NCBI RefSeq assembly: GCF_026017845.1
Contig: NZ_CP100416.1
Location: forward strand, 5,948,158-6,012,157
Length of the DNA: 64,000 bases
Source of the DNA: Amycolatopsis mediterranei
Lineage (GTDB): Bacteria; Actinomycetota; Actinomycetes; Mycobacteriales; Pseudonocardiaceae
Reading direction: 5' to 3'
The notes under the pieces are model-generated. The model had not been told where the DNA came from and did no database searches. It saw nothing but the letters and a program-made list of their open reading frames with translations. How positions within the stretch are numbered: position 1 is the stretch's first letter; each line of letters opens with the position of its first letter. Below, piece after piece: positions 8,901 through 16,557 of this stretch. The translations under genes and the position numbers were made by a program.

Positions 8901-9595
8901 GGTTCGTGGCGGCGGACGGCACGGTCGGGTCGAACACGCAGACCGGGTACGTGCTGGCGCTGGCGTTCGGGCTGCTCCCGGCCGACCGCGTCCAGCCGGC
9001 GGCCGACAAACTCGCGGCTCGCGTGGCCGCCGCCGGCGGGCACCTGAGCGTCGGGTTCCTCGGCGTGGAGAACCTGTTGCCGGTACTGGCGGCGCACGGC
9101 CACGCCGACGTCGCCTACCGGGTGCTGCTGCAGCCGGACTTCCCCGGCTGGGGCTTCATGATCGGGCACGGCGCGACGACGATCTGGGAGCGCTGGGACG
9201 GCATCAAGCCGGACGGCTCGTTCAACGACCCCGGGATGAACTCGTTCAACCACTACGGTCTCGGCTCGGTGGGCGACTTCCTGTACCGCTCGGTGGGCGG
9301 GCTGGCCCCGGCGTCCCCGGGCTACGCGTCGCTGCGGATCGCCCCCGTCCCGGGTGGCGGCTTGACCTCGGCGAAGTCGGCGTACGACACACCGTACGGC
9401 GGCGCGGTCAGCGACTGGTCGATCGCGAACGGGAAGCTGACGCTGCGGGTGACGGTCCCGGCCGGCTCCTCGGCGACGGTGGTGGTGCCGACGTCCCGGC
9501 CGGCGGGGATCACCGCGCCGCCCGAGGCGGTGCCTTCGGCGGCGGGGACGTACTTCGTGCCGTCGGGCTCGTACGTGTTCACCGCTCCGGCGTGA
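5948..9595 (+). CDS. Secreted alpha-L-rhamnosidase (GH78)
   Basis: 1215 residues. A Sec signal peptide (about 1-30, LALSAAAVPPAGAA) is followed by two copies of a WIWYP-type beta-sandwich module (about 37-195 and 327-475), one of them separated by an Ig-like insertion, then the GH78 core. The catalytic (alpha/alpha)6 barrel shows PSDCPQRDERLGWTGDIG near residue 812, the diagnostic acidic motif of the family, and later TTIWERWDGI. It should release terminal alpha-L-rhamnose from plant pectin, flavonoid glycosides or saponins outside the cell. ATG at 5948 follows AAGGGAG and starts the signal peptide. No sugar regulator is adjacent; transport and rhamnose catabolism genes are absent from this window. 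Confidence 0.93.
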   Translation: MLPSKLWRATTTTLAAILALSAAAVPPAGAAPPPALAGAHWIWYPDGHAAATGTRYFRTTFTVPAGAVTDARLVLTGDDTADVWLNGTPLASSARTRDSWRTALPVDLRPALTPGVNTLAVAVRNAGGPAGLLGRLRVTTAAGRTDLATGTGWKSASTVPEGWEQPGFADGTWAAAADLGAYGTGPWGTGVSIPNQAEASPLSVASATVANRVNPLGVDPAQPRFGWKLTSSGPQQRQSAYQIVVSAGGHDLWDSGRVTSAQQADIAYGGPALASLTAYTWRVRVWDAQGRTSGWNPVQRFETALRAPATEWTGAFLGRATAGPDLAGASWIWYPEGDPLGGVPPSTRFFRKTLDLAAAPAKATLVVTGDDTATVWVNGTRVSDSPRVADSWKTAAVVEVGNLLTAGTNTIAVSTENTTQSPAGTIAKLTVQGGPPVVTDGTWKASQSGPDGWQQRAFDDSAWPAARALTAYGTGPWGANVAVSAPAPLLRKSFTVTKRVASARLLTTALGLQETHLNGVKVGSEVLAPGWTDYAKRVQYRVSDVTGQIRAGENVLGAMVGNGWYSGSVGIAGSQKYGTEPWYSAQLRLTFTDGTSTTIATDGTWKAGDGPIRADDLYQGETYDARLAAAGWDRPGFDDRAWAAPRVRGDAKPNLVPQVDNGVTVQQEFKPVSWTQPKPGVWVADLGQNFSGWNRLSVTGPAGTTVTVRHAEVLNPDGTIYTANLRAAQATDRFTLAGTGGAETYEPRFTVHGYRYVELTGLPSAPTASTLTGRAMWTSGAQTGTFTTSNTLVNQMQHNILWGERSNMLSVPSDCPQRDERLGWTGDIGIFAGTSTFNLDVANFLGKFSDDLVDAQHDDGSFTDVAPGVLGGSGTAGWGDAGVIVPYTLWQRYGDTGVINEHFDAMVRWVEYLRSTSGADLIRDHQTYGDWLNVNDETPHDLVSTAFVAWSARLLSRMAAATGHTAEAAKYGTLADQVGVAFTNRFVAADGTVGSNTQTGYVLALAFGLLPADRVQPAADKLAARVAAAGGHLSVGFLGVENLLPVLAAHGHADVAYRVLLQPDFPGWGFMIGHGATTIWERWDGIKPDGSFNDPGMNSFNHYGLGSVGDFLYRSVGGLAPASPGYASLRIAPVPGGGLTSAKSAYDTPYGGAVSDWSIANGKLTLRVTVPAGSSATVVVPTSRPAGITAPPEAVPSAAGTYFVPSGSYVFTAPA

Positions 9596-9600
9596 CCGGC

Positions 9601-10908
9601 TCAGCCGACCAGGTCGAGCTTCAGGTGGAAGTTGTCCAGGGTCGCCGGCAAGGGGCGGTCCGGGGACAGGACCGGTCCCGAAGCCTGCTCGAACCGGTGG
9701 TGGCGCAGCAGGTTCGCCAGCATCGTGCTCGCGCAGAACAGCACCAGGTCGCGGCCCGGGCAGATCGCCGGGCCCGCGCTGAACGGGACCAGGGCCGGGT
9801 TCTCCGCCGCGCGGCCGTCGAGCCAGAGGTCCGGCTCGAACCGGTCGGCGTAGGGCAGGTCCGGGTCGCGGTGGAAGAACGGCGTGAAGATCAGCACCGT
9901 CGTCCCCGCCGGACCCCAGGACGTCTCCTCCGTCGTCTCGCGCAGGATCATCGGCGTGGTCGGCCACAGCCGGACCGCGTCCAGCACGCACGCGCGCAGG
10001 TAACTCAGCTGAGCCGGCTCGGTGTCCCCGGTGTCCCCGAGGTCCGCGCGGGCCCGCTCCTGCTCCGCCGGGTGGCTCGCCAGCAGGGCCAGCGTCCGGT
10101 ACGTCGCCATCCCCGCCGCGTCGAACGCGAACAGCCAGTGCGCCACCTGATCGGGCGCGGTGTCCTCGCCGACCGCGGCGATCACGGCGGCGAGGCTGCC
10201 CGGCTCGGCCCGGTTCAGGTGCTCGGTCAGGCGGCGCCGGAACTCCTCGCGCAGTTGCTTGCGCTTCGGGTGCAGGTACGCCCAGTTCGCGTCGAGCCGC
10301 AGGCGTTCGAGCTGGTCGGTCAGCGTCGTGTCGTCGCGGGCGCCCGAGCCGAGCACGACGCGCCGGACCAGCCGCCACCAGGCGACGTTGAACGTGTCCC
10401 AGTCGAGCGAACCCTCGCTCGGCAGGACGGCCGCCTCTTCGGCGATCGCGTGGGCGAACGGCGTCGCGAGCTCGTGCAGCGGACGGCCGGTGTCGAGCAC
10501 GGACTCGGTGAACCGGCGGCGGCCGGGACGGTCGGCCGCGTCCGAAATCAGGACGCCGTGCGGCTGGAAGTGCCCCAGCGCGGCCCGTTTCTCCACTGTG
10601 GACGGACTGAACGGCGTCGGCGCGCCGGCGAGCAGCCGCTTCACGTCCGCGCCGGACAGCGCCAGTTCCACCGACCGGCCGGGGACGCGCAGCTTCAGCG
10701 CCCGGCCGTGGTGGCGGTCGCGCAGCCGGCGCAGCAACCGCACGGCCGGGCGGTCGAACTGCAGCTTGCCGGCCAGCGCCATCGCCGCGGGACGGCGTTT
10801 CATGACCCCGCCGGCCAGGGTGGGCAGCGCCACCTCCAACGCGACACGCAGGGTTTCGGCGACCGAAGCGGCCTCCGGTCGGGTGCGGTGTTCCCGAGTG
10901 GACGTCAT
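9601..10908 (-). CDS. Cytochrome P450
   Basis: 435 residues. The haem-binding loop PFSAGPAICPGRDL supplies the cysteine thiolate (about residue 380). The I-helix reads AAGMATYRT, so the usual acidic residue before the Thr is Ala. The normally invariant Glu of the K-helix ExxR motif is Asp here (LDAVRLWPTT), with LRET downstream as expected. These departures mark an unusual subfamily rather than decay, as the rest is intact. No ferredoxin or reductase gene is next to it. The gene converges on the rhamnosidase with 5 bases between stops. Substrate unknown. Confidence 0.88.
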   Translation of the reverse strand: MTSTREHRTRPEAASVAETLRVALEVALPTLAGGVMKRRPAAMALAGKLQFDRPAVRLLRRLRDRHHGRALKLRVPGRSVELALSGADVKRLLAGAPTPFSPSTVEKRAALGHFQPHGVLISDAADRPGRRRFTESVLDTGRPLHELATPFAHAIAEEAAVLPSEGSLDWDTFNVAWWRLVRRVVLGSGARDDTTLTDQLERLRLDANWAYLHPKRKQLREEFRRRLTEHLNRAEPGSLAAVIAAVGEDTAPDQVAHWLFAFDAAGMATYRTLALLASHPAEQERARADLGDTGDTEPAQLSYLRACVLDAVRLWPTTPMILRETTEETSWGPAGTTVLIFTPFFHRDPDLPYADRFEPDLWLDGRAAENPALVPFSAGPAICPGRDLVLFCASTMLANLLRHHRFEQASGPVLSPDRPLPATLDNFHLKLDLVG

Positions 10909-10946
10909 GGGCCCCGGCTACCCGCGGTGGCCGAGCCGGAAACGCC

Positions 10947-11291
10947 TCAGCCGCGCAGGGCGACGTTCAGCACATCGCCGGCGTGGTCGAGGCAGTCCAC
11001 GCAGATCACCGCGTCCCGGGCCGCGCAGTCCACGCGCAGCAGCGGACGCCGGAGCCCGAGGAACGTCCGGCGCTCGCGGCGGCCGCAGAACTCGCAGACC
11101 GCGGCCAGCGGCGACGTCACCGCGGCCAGCACGTCACCCGCGCCGCTCTCCCGGTCCGCGCCGTCGCGCACCACGCGCAGGCCGGCGCGGACGCAGTCCA
11201 CGCAGATCGGCCCGTTCCGGCCGGGCACCCGGGGGTCGCGCCGCCTGCCGCAGAACCGGCACGGACTGCCCGCCCCGTTCATCGCCGTCAC
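10947..11291 (-). CDS. Twin ClpX-type zinc-finger protein
   Basis: 114 residues with two C4 zinc-ribbon units: CRFCGRRRDPRV...ICVDCV and CEFCGRRERRTF...VICVDCL. Both follow the CxxCG...CxxC pattern of the N-terminal zinc-binding domain of ClpX, but no ATPase follows. GTG at 11291 is preceded by GGAGG with a 5-base spacer, a better site than the in-frame ATG at 11282 (14-base spacer). Free-standing ClpX-type fingers could dimerise or act as adaptor or decoy for ClpX substrates; this is inference. It lies 38 bases upstream of the P450 gene on the same strand, so they may share a transcript. Confidence 0.7.
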   Translation of the reverse strand: MTAMNGAGSPCRFCGRRRDPRVPGRNGPICVDCVRAGLRVVRDGADRESGAGDVLAAVTSPLAAVCEFCGRRERRTFLGLRRPLLRVDCAARDAVICVDCLDHAGDVLNVALRG

Positions 11292-11473
11292 CGCGGCCTC
11301 CTCGGTTTCGCCGCTCGCACGCCGGGAATCCGGGTCGCGGCGCGCCTCTTCCCGCCACGCTACCCGGCTCCCGGGGGCCTGGCCGATCACGGTGCGCCCC
11401 GGTGGAACCCGGCATCACGCTCGACCGGGTCTCCTGGCCGCGGTGGTGCGGGACGAGCGGCAGGAGGAGACCT

Positions 11474-12739
11474 TTGGCGTCGTTGACGGTGTTGTTCGGA
11501 GTGGCGGGCCTACTCGCGCTCGCGGCGGCGATCGTGCCCAAGCTGGTCGCCGACCGGCCGTTCTCGGTGCCGCTGGTGATGCTCCTGGCCGGGATCGTGC
11601 TCGGGCTGCTCCCGCTGCCCGCCCCCTACGGCAACGGCTGGGGCGACCCGGCCGCCCACCTGCACAGCGTGGAATCCTTCGCCCAGCTGGGCATTCTGGT
11701 CGCGCTCGCCGGAGCGGGGCTGTCGGTCGACCGGCCGTTCGGCCTGCGCCGGTGGGGGTCCACCTGGCGGCTGCTCGCGATCACCATGCCGGTGTCGATC
11801 CTCGCGATCGCCGTGCTCGGGCACTGGTGGCTCGCGCTCGCGCCCGGCGTCGCGCTGCTGCTGGCCGCGGCGCTGGCCCCGACCGACCCGGTGCTGGCCG
11901 GCGACATCGGCGTCCCGCACCCCGACGTCGAGCCGGAACTGGCCAGGGACAACGAGATCCGGTTCACGCTGACGACGGAAGCCGGGCTCAACGACGGCCT
12001 CACCATGCCGTTCGTCCTCCTCGGCCTGGCCCTGGCCGGTGGCGAGGCCCGCTGGGACCTGTCCTGGGTGCTGGTGGACCTGCTGCTGCCCCTGGTGGTC
12101 GGGGTGGTGGCCGGCCTGGTCACCGGGCGGCTGCTCGGCTGGGCGATCTTCCGGACGCCGTCGGACCGGCTGCGGCTGGCCGAGTACGCCGACGGGCTGG
12201 TCCTGCTCGCGCTGGCGTTCGTGCCCTACGCGCTGGCCGAAGCCGCCCACGGCAACGGGTTCGTCGCCGTCTTCGTCGCGGCGGTCGCGGTGCGCACGCA
12301 GGAGCGGGAGCACGAGTACCACGGCGTGCTGCACGCCTTCGGCCACCAGCTGGAACGGCTGTTCGTCCCGCTCGCCCTGCTGGGGCTGGGCCTGGCGATC
12401 GGCGACGGCCTGCTGCGCGGGCTGCAGCCCCTCGAAGTGGTGATCGCCGTCGTCGCGGTGCTGGTGGTGCGGCCGGTGGTGGGCTGGCTTTCCCTGCTCG
12501 GCGCGCCGTCGCCGGGACGGCCCGCCGCCGCGGCGATCGCGTTCTTCGGCGTGCGCGGCATCGGCACGCTCTACTACCTGGCCTACACGCTCAACCGGCT
12601 CCCCGTGCCGCAGCAGGACGTGCTGTGGCGGGTCGGCGCGCTCGCCGTCGCGGTGTCGGTCATCGTGCACGGCGTCCTCGCGGAGCCGGCGATCCAGCGG
12701 ATCGAGCGGATGGGCGGCCATTTGCCCGCCGATGTGTAG
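11474..12739 (+). CDS. CPA1-type Na+/H+ antiporter
   Basis: 421 residues, almost entirely membrane helices (about 12). Recognisable CPA1 marks are LAPTDPVLAGDI in the middle and EAGLNDGLTMPF, corresponding to the ND motif helix of Na+/H+ exchangers. It should exchange Na+ or K+ for protons at the cytoplasmic membrane for pH and salt control. The start is TTG at 11474: AGGAGG lies six bases upstream, and the protein then begins MASLTVLFGVAGLL. There is no long cytosolic C-terminal tail. The CsbD gene follows but appears to have its own promoter. Confidence 0.88.
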   Translation: MASLTVLFGVAGLLALAAAIVPKLVADRPFSVPLVMLLAGIVLGLLPLPAPYGNGWGDPAAHLHSVESFAQLGILVALAGAGLSVDRPFGLRRWGSTWRLLAITMPVSILAIAVLGHWWLALAPGVALLLAAALAPTDPVLAGDIGVPHPDVEPELARDNEIRFTLTTEAGLNDGLTMPFVLLGLALAGGEARWDLSWVLVDLLLPLVVGVVAGLVTGRLLGWAIFRTPSDRLRLAEYADGLVLLALAFVPYALAEAAHGNGFVAVFVAAVAVRTQEREHEYHGVLHAFGHQLERLFVPLALLGLGLAIGDGLLRGLQPLEVVIAVVAVLVVRPVVGWLSLLGAPSPGRPAAAAIAFFGVRGIGTLYYLAYTLNRLPVPQQDVLWRVGALAVAVSVIVHGVLAEPAIQRIERMGGHLPADV

Positions 12740-12758
12740 TCGCGCGCAGAGTGGGTAT
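12734..12758 (+). promoter_or_regulatory. Candidate stress sigma (SigB/SigH type) promoter
   Basis: GTGT, 15 bases, then GGGTAT, close to the GTTT-N14-16-GGGTAT promoters of SigB-like factors in actinomycetes. It lies about 70 bases before csbD, a gene class under general-stress control in other bacteria. The -35 differs by one base; not confirmed. Confidence 0.45.
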
Positions 12759-12826
12759 CAGTCTGTCAAGGCCCTTTTGGCGACTGGCCGATCCGGAAAT
12801 GTCGCCGTGACGGAAGGTGCACCCTG

Positions 12827-13009
12827 ATGAACGACAAGCTGGAAAACAAGGGCGAAGAGCTCAAGGGCCGGGCCAAGGAAGCCGTCGGCGACGCCACCGA
12901 CAACGAGCAGTGGCAGGCCGAAGGCAAGTCCGAGCAGGCCAAGGGCTCGCTCAAGCAGGCCGGCGAGAAGATCAAGGACGCCGTGAAGGGTGTCACGGAC
13001 AAGAAGTGA
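12827..13009 (+). CDS. csbD: CsbD family stress protein
   Basis: 60 residues, Lys/Glu/Ala-rich and very hydrophilic, with the CsbD pattern NKGEELKGRAKEAVGD followed by a second KxxQAKGSLKQAGEKIKDA repeat. Small helical proteins of this family accumulate under general stress; their molecular role is unknown. ATG is preceded by a short purine stretch. The candidate GGGTAT promoter upstream and the strong hairpin downstream make this a single-gene transcription unit. Confidence 0.9.
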   Translation: MNDKLENKGEELKGRAKEAVGDATDNEQWQAEGKSEQAKGSLKQAGEKIKDAVKGVTDKK

Positions 13010-13018
13010 CGCGTTTCT

Positions 13019-13054
13019 CCGCTGCCGCACTCCGAAACCGGGGTGCGGCAGCGG
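13019..13054. terminator. Strong hairpin between csbD and SDR gene
   Basis: 15-base arms (CCGCTGCCGCACTCC and GGGGTGCGGCAGCGG, one G-U pair) around the 6-base loop GAAACC. It sits between convergent genes and could stop transcription from both sides. No T-tract. Confidence 0.8.
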
Positions 13055-13084
13055 GCTCATGTCCGGGGGATTTCTTGGCGGGAT

Positions 13085-13858
13085 TCAGCGGTAGCGGGAA
13101 GCGAGTTCCGGGCGCTGCCCGCCGAAGGCGGCCAGGTCGGCTTTGAAGACGGCCTCGAGCAGGCCGGTGTCCTCGATACCCGGAGCGGTGACGACTTCCC
13201 GGAGTTCGAAGCCGCGCAGGGACGCGGTGACGACGTCGGCGGCGGACATGCGCGGCACCGCGCTCAGGTCGAGCCCCTGGCGCTCGTGGAACTCGGTGGC
13301 GACGACGCCAGGGCACAGCACCTGCACCCCGACACCGGTGCCCTCGAGCTCGGCGTTCAGGGTCTGCGACAGCGCGACGAGATACGCCAGGGCGCCTGCG
13401 TAGACCGCGCGCCGGGGCATGACGGAGGAGTCGGCAGGGCCGCTGAAGGCGATCATCCCGGCCACGTTGACGATCCTCCCCTCGCCGCGTTCCTGCATGC
13501 CCGCAACCGCGGCGCGGGTGAGCATGGTGGGCGCGGCGACCTTGACGTGGACCAGCTCGGCGGCCTTGTCGGCGGGCAGCTGCGCCAGCGGCATGTAGTG
13601 CGCCACACCGGCGTTGTTGACGAGCATGGTCAGCGGCTCGGCGGCGCAGAGCGCGGCAACGGCCTCGACGCCGTCGTCGGTGGACAGATCGGCGACCACC
13701 GTGCGCACCTTGACGTCCGGGTGGGCGGCGGCGAACTCCGCGAGGCGGTCCTCGCGGCGGCCGGTGACGATCAGGTCGTAACCGTCGGCGGCGAGGCGTT
13801 CGGCGAAGGCCCGGCCGATGCCGGAGGTGGCGCCGGTGACGAGGGCGAGCTGGTTCAT
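13085..13858 (-). CDS. SDR family protein with degenerate active site
   Basis: 257 residues, classical short-chain dehydrogenase fold: NAD(P)-binding TGATSGIG at the N-terminus, NNAG in the middle, then VCPGVV-like LCPGVVATEF. The catalytic YxxxK has become YAGAL, so the lysine is replaced by Leu, and the usual Ser strand reads NVAGMIAFSG. The enzyme may bind cofactor but hardly reduce substrates in the usual way. ATG at 13858 begins the beta strand directly. It is divergent from the XRE regulator (126 bases between), a pairing in which the regulator usually controls the SDR. Confidence 0.85.
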   Translation of the reverse strand: MNQLALVTGATSGIGRAFAERLAADGYDLIVTGRREDRLAEFAAAHPDVKVRTVVADLSTDDGVEAVAALCAAEPLTMLVNNAGVAHYMPLAQLPADKAAELVHVKVAAPTMLTRAAVAGMQERGEGRIVNVAGMIAFSGPADSSVMPRRAVYAGALAYLVALSQTLNAELEGTGVGVQVLCPGVVATEFHERQGLDLSAVPRMSAADVVTASLRGFELREVVTAPGIEDTGLLEAVFKADLAAFGGQRPELASRYR

Positions 13859-13984
13859 GGATTCCGTTCCTTCCGGGGATGCTGCCACCAGCATCGGCCC
13901 GGACCGCGGCGGCCGGAAGTGGTCCGGTTTTCCTGGGACCGGCGGTACCAGGACAACCGGCCGGCGGGCTTGCACAATCGAGGT

Positions 13985-14836
13985 ATGGCGAACACCGGAC
14001 TCGGCACCGCCCTGCGCCACTGGCGCGACCGCGTCTCACCCCAGGCCGCCGGCCTGCCCGCGGGCAGCCGCCGTCGCGCCGCGGGGTTGCGCCGCGAGGA
14101 ACTGGCCCAGCTGGCCGGCATCTCCGCCGACTACGTCATCCGGCTCGAACAGGGCCGCGCCACCAGCCCCTCGGCCCAGGTCGTCGAAGCACTGGCCCGC
14201 GCCCTGCGCCTCACCCACGACGAACGGACGCACCTGTTCCGGCTGGCCGGCCTGGCACCCCCGGGCCCCGGCACGGTCCCGCGGCACATCACCCCCGGCG
14301 TCCACCGCATGCTGGACCGGCTCGCCGGCACCCCCGTCGCCGTCTTCGACGCGGCGTGGAACCAGCTGCTCGCCAACCCGCTTTACACGGCCCTGATGGG
14401 CGAATGGCACGGCAGCGACCTCAACGGCGTCCGGCGCAATTTCCTCAGCCCGGACAGCCGGGTGCGCGACACGCCGGGATCCCGGGACGCCCTGCAGGCG
14501 GCGCTGGTCGCCGACCTGCGCCGCACCGCCGGCCGCTACCCCGAAGACCGGGACCTCCGCGCGCTCATCACCGACCTCCGGCGGCTCAGCACCCGCTTCG
14601 CCGAACTGTGGGACTCGGGTGCCGTGGGGCACCACGAGTCCGCCCGCAAGACCATCGACCACCCGGACGTCGGCACGCTGACCCTGGATTGCGACGTCCT
14701 CAGCGTCGCGGGCAGCGACCTGCGCCTGATGGTCTACACCGCCGAACCCGGCAGCGAGGAGGCAGACCGCTTGGCGCTGCTGGATGTCCTCGGGACGCAG
14801 TCGCTCGGGGTCGAAGAGCACCCTCGCCGGAGCTAA
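13985..14836 (+). CDS. XRE-family regulator with MmyB-like ligand domain
   Basis: 283 residues. N-terminal helix-turn-helix (about 10-80) with LRREELAQLAGISADYVIRLEQGR, the recognition-helix pattern of this actinobacterial class; the rest matches the MmyB-like ligand-binding domain (VAVFDAAWNQLLANPLY, ending LRLMVYTAEPGSEE). Such regulators bind a small lipophilic ligand and usually repress a divergent oxidoreductase, here the SDR. The 3' end overlaps selB by 4 bases in a convergent arrangement. Confidence 0.9.
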   Translation: MANTGLGTALRHWRDRVSPQAAGLPAGSRRRAAGLRREELAQLAGISADYVIRLEQGRATSPSAQVVEALARALRLTHDERTHLFRLAGLAPPGPGTVPRHITPGVHRMLDRLAGTPVAVFDAAWNQLLANPLYTALMGEWHGSDLNGVRRNFLSPDSRVRDTPGSRDALQAALVADLRRTAGRYPEDRDLRALITDLRRLSTRFAELWDSGAVGHHESARKTIDHPDVGTLTLDCDVLSVAGSDLRLMVYTAEPGSEEADRLALLDVLGTQSLGVEEHPRRS

Positions 14837-16557
14837 CCCGTCGTGCGGCGGGTGCCGTCGCCGAGGAGTTCGGTGCGCCCGGCGGCGTCCAGGCGTTCCA
14901 GCAGCGGAATCATCACCCTGCGCGTGCTGTCGAGAGCCTTGCGCGCCTCCGAAACCGTGAACGGCTGGGGCAGCCGGCGCAGCTGCTCGACCGCTCGCTC
15001 CGCCACGTCCGGGCCGAGCACGACGCCCTCGGCGAGCGCCGTCAACCGGCCGAGGCGGACCGCCGCCGCCAGTTCGCGGCGGCCGAGGCCCAGTGCGCGC
15101 AGCTCGTCCGCCTCGGGCGCGCGGAACGGGTGCTCCGCGAGCTGTTTCGCCACCACTTCGAGGGCCTTCTCGACGGCGGGAGCGAGCCCGGCGCCGGGAC
15201 GGCGGACCAGCCCGCCCGCCACCTCGAAGCCGGTGCCCCGCAGCACCGGGACGACCAGCTCCGGGGCGGGCAGCCCGAGCCGCTGCCGCAACGCCTCCAC
15301 CGGTACACCCGCGGCCGTGCTGTCCCACGCGCCCACGATCTCGGCCGCCTGCGTGCGCGACGCCGCGAGCCGCTCCTCGTCCGCGCACCACTCGCCCAGC
15401 CGCTCCCCCGTCGAGCGCAGGCCCATCGCCGTGAAGTCCCCGGCGCGCACGAAACCCTTGCGGCGCAGGTAAACCCGGGCGAGGTCGGGGTCGGCCAGCT
15501 CGCGGCCGCGGGCGCGCGCCGCGCCGCGGCGGGACAGGGCGGGCGGATCGACGTCGAGGACGTCGAACCCGGCGGCGATCCGGTGCTCGCCGGGATCGCG
15601 CACCAGCCCGCGGTCGCCGGTGCGCAGCGGCAGCGCGGTGGCCGTGGTGAGCCGCGCGGTGTCCGTCCCGAGTGGACGGACCCGCACCGGCACCGCCGCC
15701 GTGCCCAGGTGCAGCACCAGTTCGCGGTGCAGGTCCGCGGCGGCCGCGCCGCGCAGCCGGACGTCGAACTCGGCCGTGGTGCGCCAGCGGCCCGGCGTGA
15801 GCAGGACGTCGCCGCGGCGGACGTCGCCCCGCGCGGTGCCGCGCAGGTTCACCGCGACCCTGGCCACGGCGCTGATCCGGTCGTAGGGTTCGCCGAGGGC
15901 CTGCAGGGCGCGGACCTTCACCCGCGCCGGCCCCAGCAGGAACTCGTCGCCGGCGGCGATCGTGCCGGCGGCCAGCGTGCCCGTGACGACGGTGCCGGCC
16001 CCCGAGACCGTGAAGGCCCGGTCGATCCACAGCCGCACGTCGGCGGCCGGATCGGGCGTCGGCAGCTCGGCGGTGAGCTCCCCGATGGCCGTGCGCAGGC
16101 CGTCCAGGCCCGCACCGGTGGTGCCGCTGACGGCGACGCTCGGGATGGCCCCCAGCGATGTCGCGGCGATCTCCCGCAGCGCGGCGGCCGTCGCCGCGGC
16201 CGGGTCGGCGCGATCGGCCTTGGTGACGACCAAGAGGCCGCGGCGGACGCCGAACGCGTCCAGGGCCGCGAGGTGCTCGGCCGACTGCGGCATCCAGCCC
16301 TCGTCCGCGGCGACGACGAACAGCACCGCCGGGGCCGGCCCGGCGCCGGCGAGCATGTTCGGCACGAACCGCTCGTGGCCCGGCACATCCACGAACGCGA
16401 CGTCCTCGGCGCCGATCCGGGTCCACGCGAAGCCGAGGTCGATGGTGAGGCCGCGGCGGCGTTCCTCGGCCCAGCGGTCCGGTTCCATCCCGGTCAGCCG
16501 CCGCACGAGCGTGGACTTCCCGTGGTCGACGTGCCCGGCGGTGACGATCACCCGCAT
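14833..16557 (-). CDS. selB: Selenocysteine-specific elongation factor SelB
   Basis: 574 residues. The GTPase domain is clear: GHVDHGKST (G1), RRGLTIDLGF (switch/G2), DVPGHERF (G3) and VTKADRAD (G4). EF-Tu-like beta barrels follow, then winged-helix repeats at the C-terminus that would bind the SECIS element in the mRNA. It delivers Sec-tRNA to the ribosome at UGA. The start overlaps the end of selA by 10 bases, so the two are co-translated. No selenoprotein gene lies in this window; the client (usually formate dehydrogenase) must be elsewhere. Confidence 0.95.
   Translation of the reverse strand: MRVIVTAGHVDHGKSTLVRRLTGMEPDRWAEERRRGLTIDLGFAWTRIGAEDVAFVDVPGHERFVPNMLAGAGPAPAVLFVVAADEGWMPQSAEHLAALDAFGVRRGLLVVTKADRADPAAATAAALREIAATSLGAIPSVAVSGTTGAGLDGLRTAIGELTAELPTPDPAADVRLWIDRAFTVSGAGTVVTGTLAAGTIAAGDEFLLGPARVKVRALQALGEPYDRISAVARVAVNLRGTARGDVRRGDVLLTPGRWRTTAEFDVRLRGAAAADLHRELVLHLGTAAVPVRVRPLGTDTARLTTATALPLRTGDRGLVRDPGEHRIAAGFDVLDVDPPALSRRGAARARGRELADPDLARVYLRRKGFVRAGDFTAMGLRSTGERLGEWCADEERLAASRTQAAEIVGAWDSTAAGVPVEALRQRLGLPAPELVVPVLRGTGFEVAGGLVRRPGAGLAPAVEKALEVVAKQLAEHPFRAPEADELRALGLGRRELAAAVRLGRLTALAEGVVLGPDVAERAVEQLRRLPQPFTVSEARKALDSTRRVMIPLLERLDAAGRTELLGDGTRRTTG

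Noticed and set aside
6545..10378. Minus-strand frame of more than 1200 codons across the rhamnosidase and P450 genes
   Set aside because: Antisense to GH78 and in another frame of the P450; no motif, no start signal.
1183..10908. Idea of a natural-product cluster from glycosyltransferase, radical SAM, rhamnosidase and P450
   Set aside because: No PKS, NRPS, terpene or RiPP core gene, different strands, and unrelated genes between. Only the coupled glycosyltransferase/radical SAM pair is kept as a unit.
12758..13060. Hydrophobic-looking minus-strand frame opposite csbD
   Set aside because: Leu/Val content arises from Lys/Glu codons of csbD read backwards; the csbD family match is clear.
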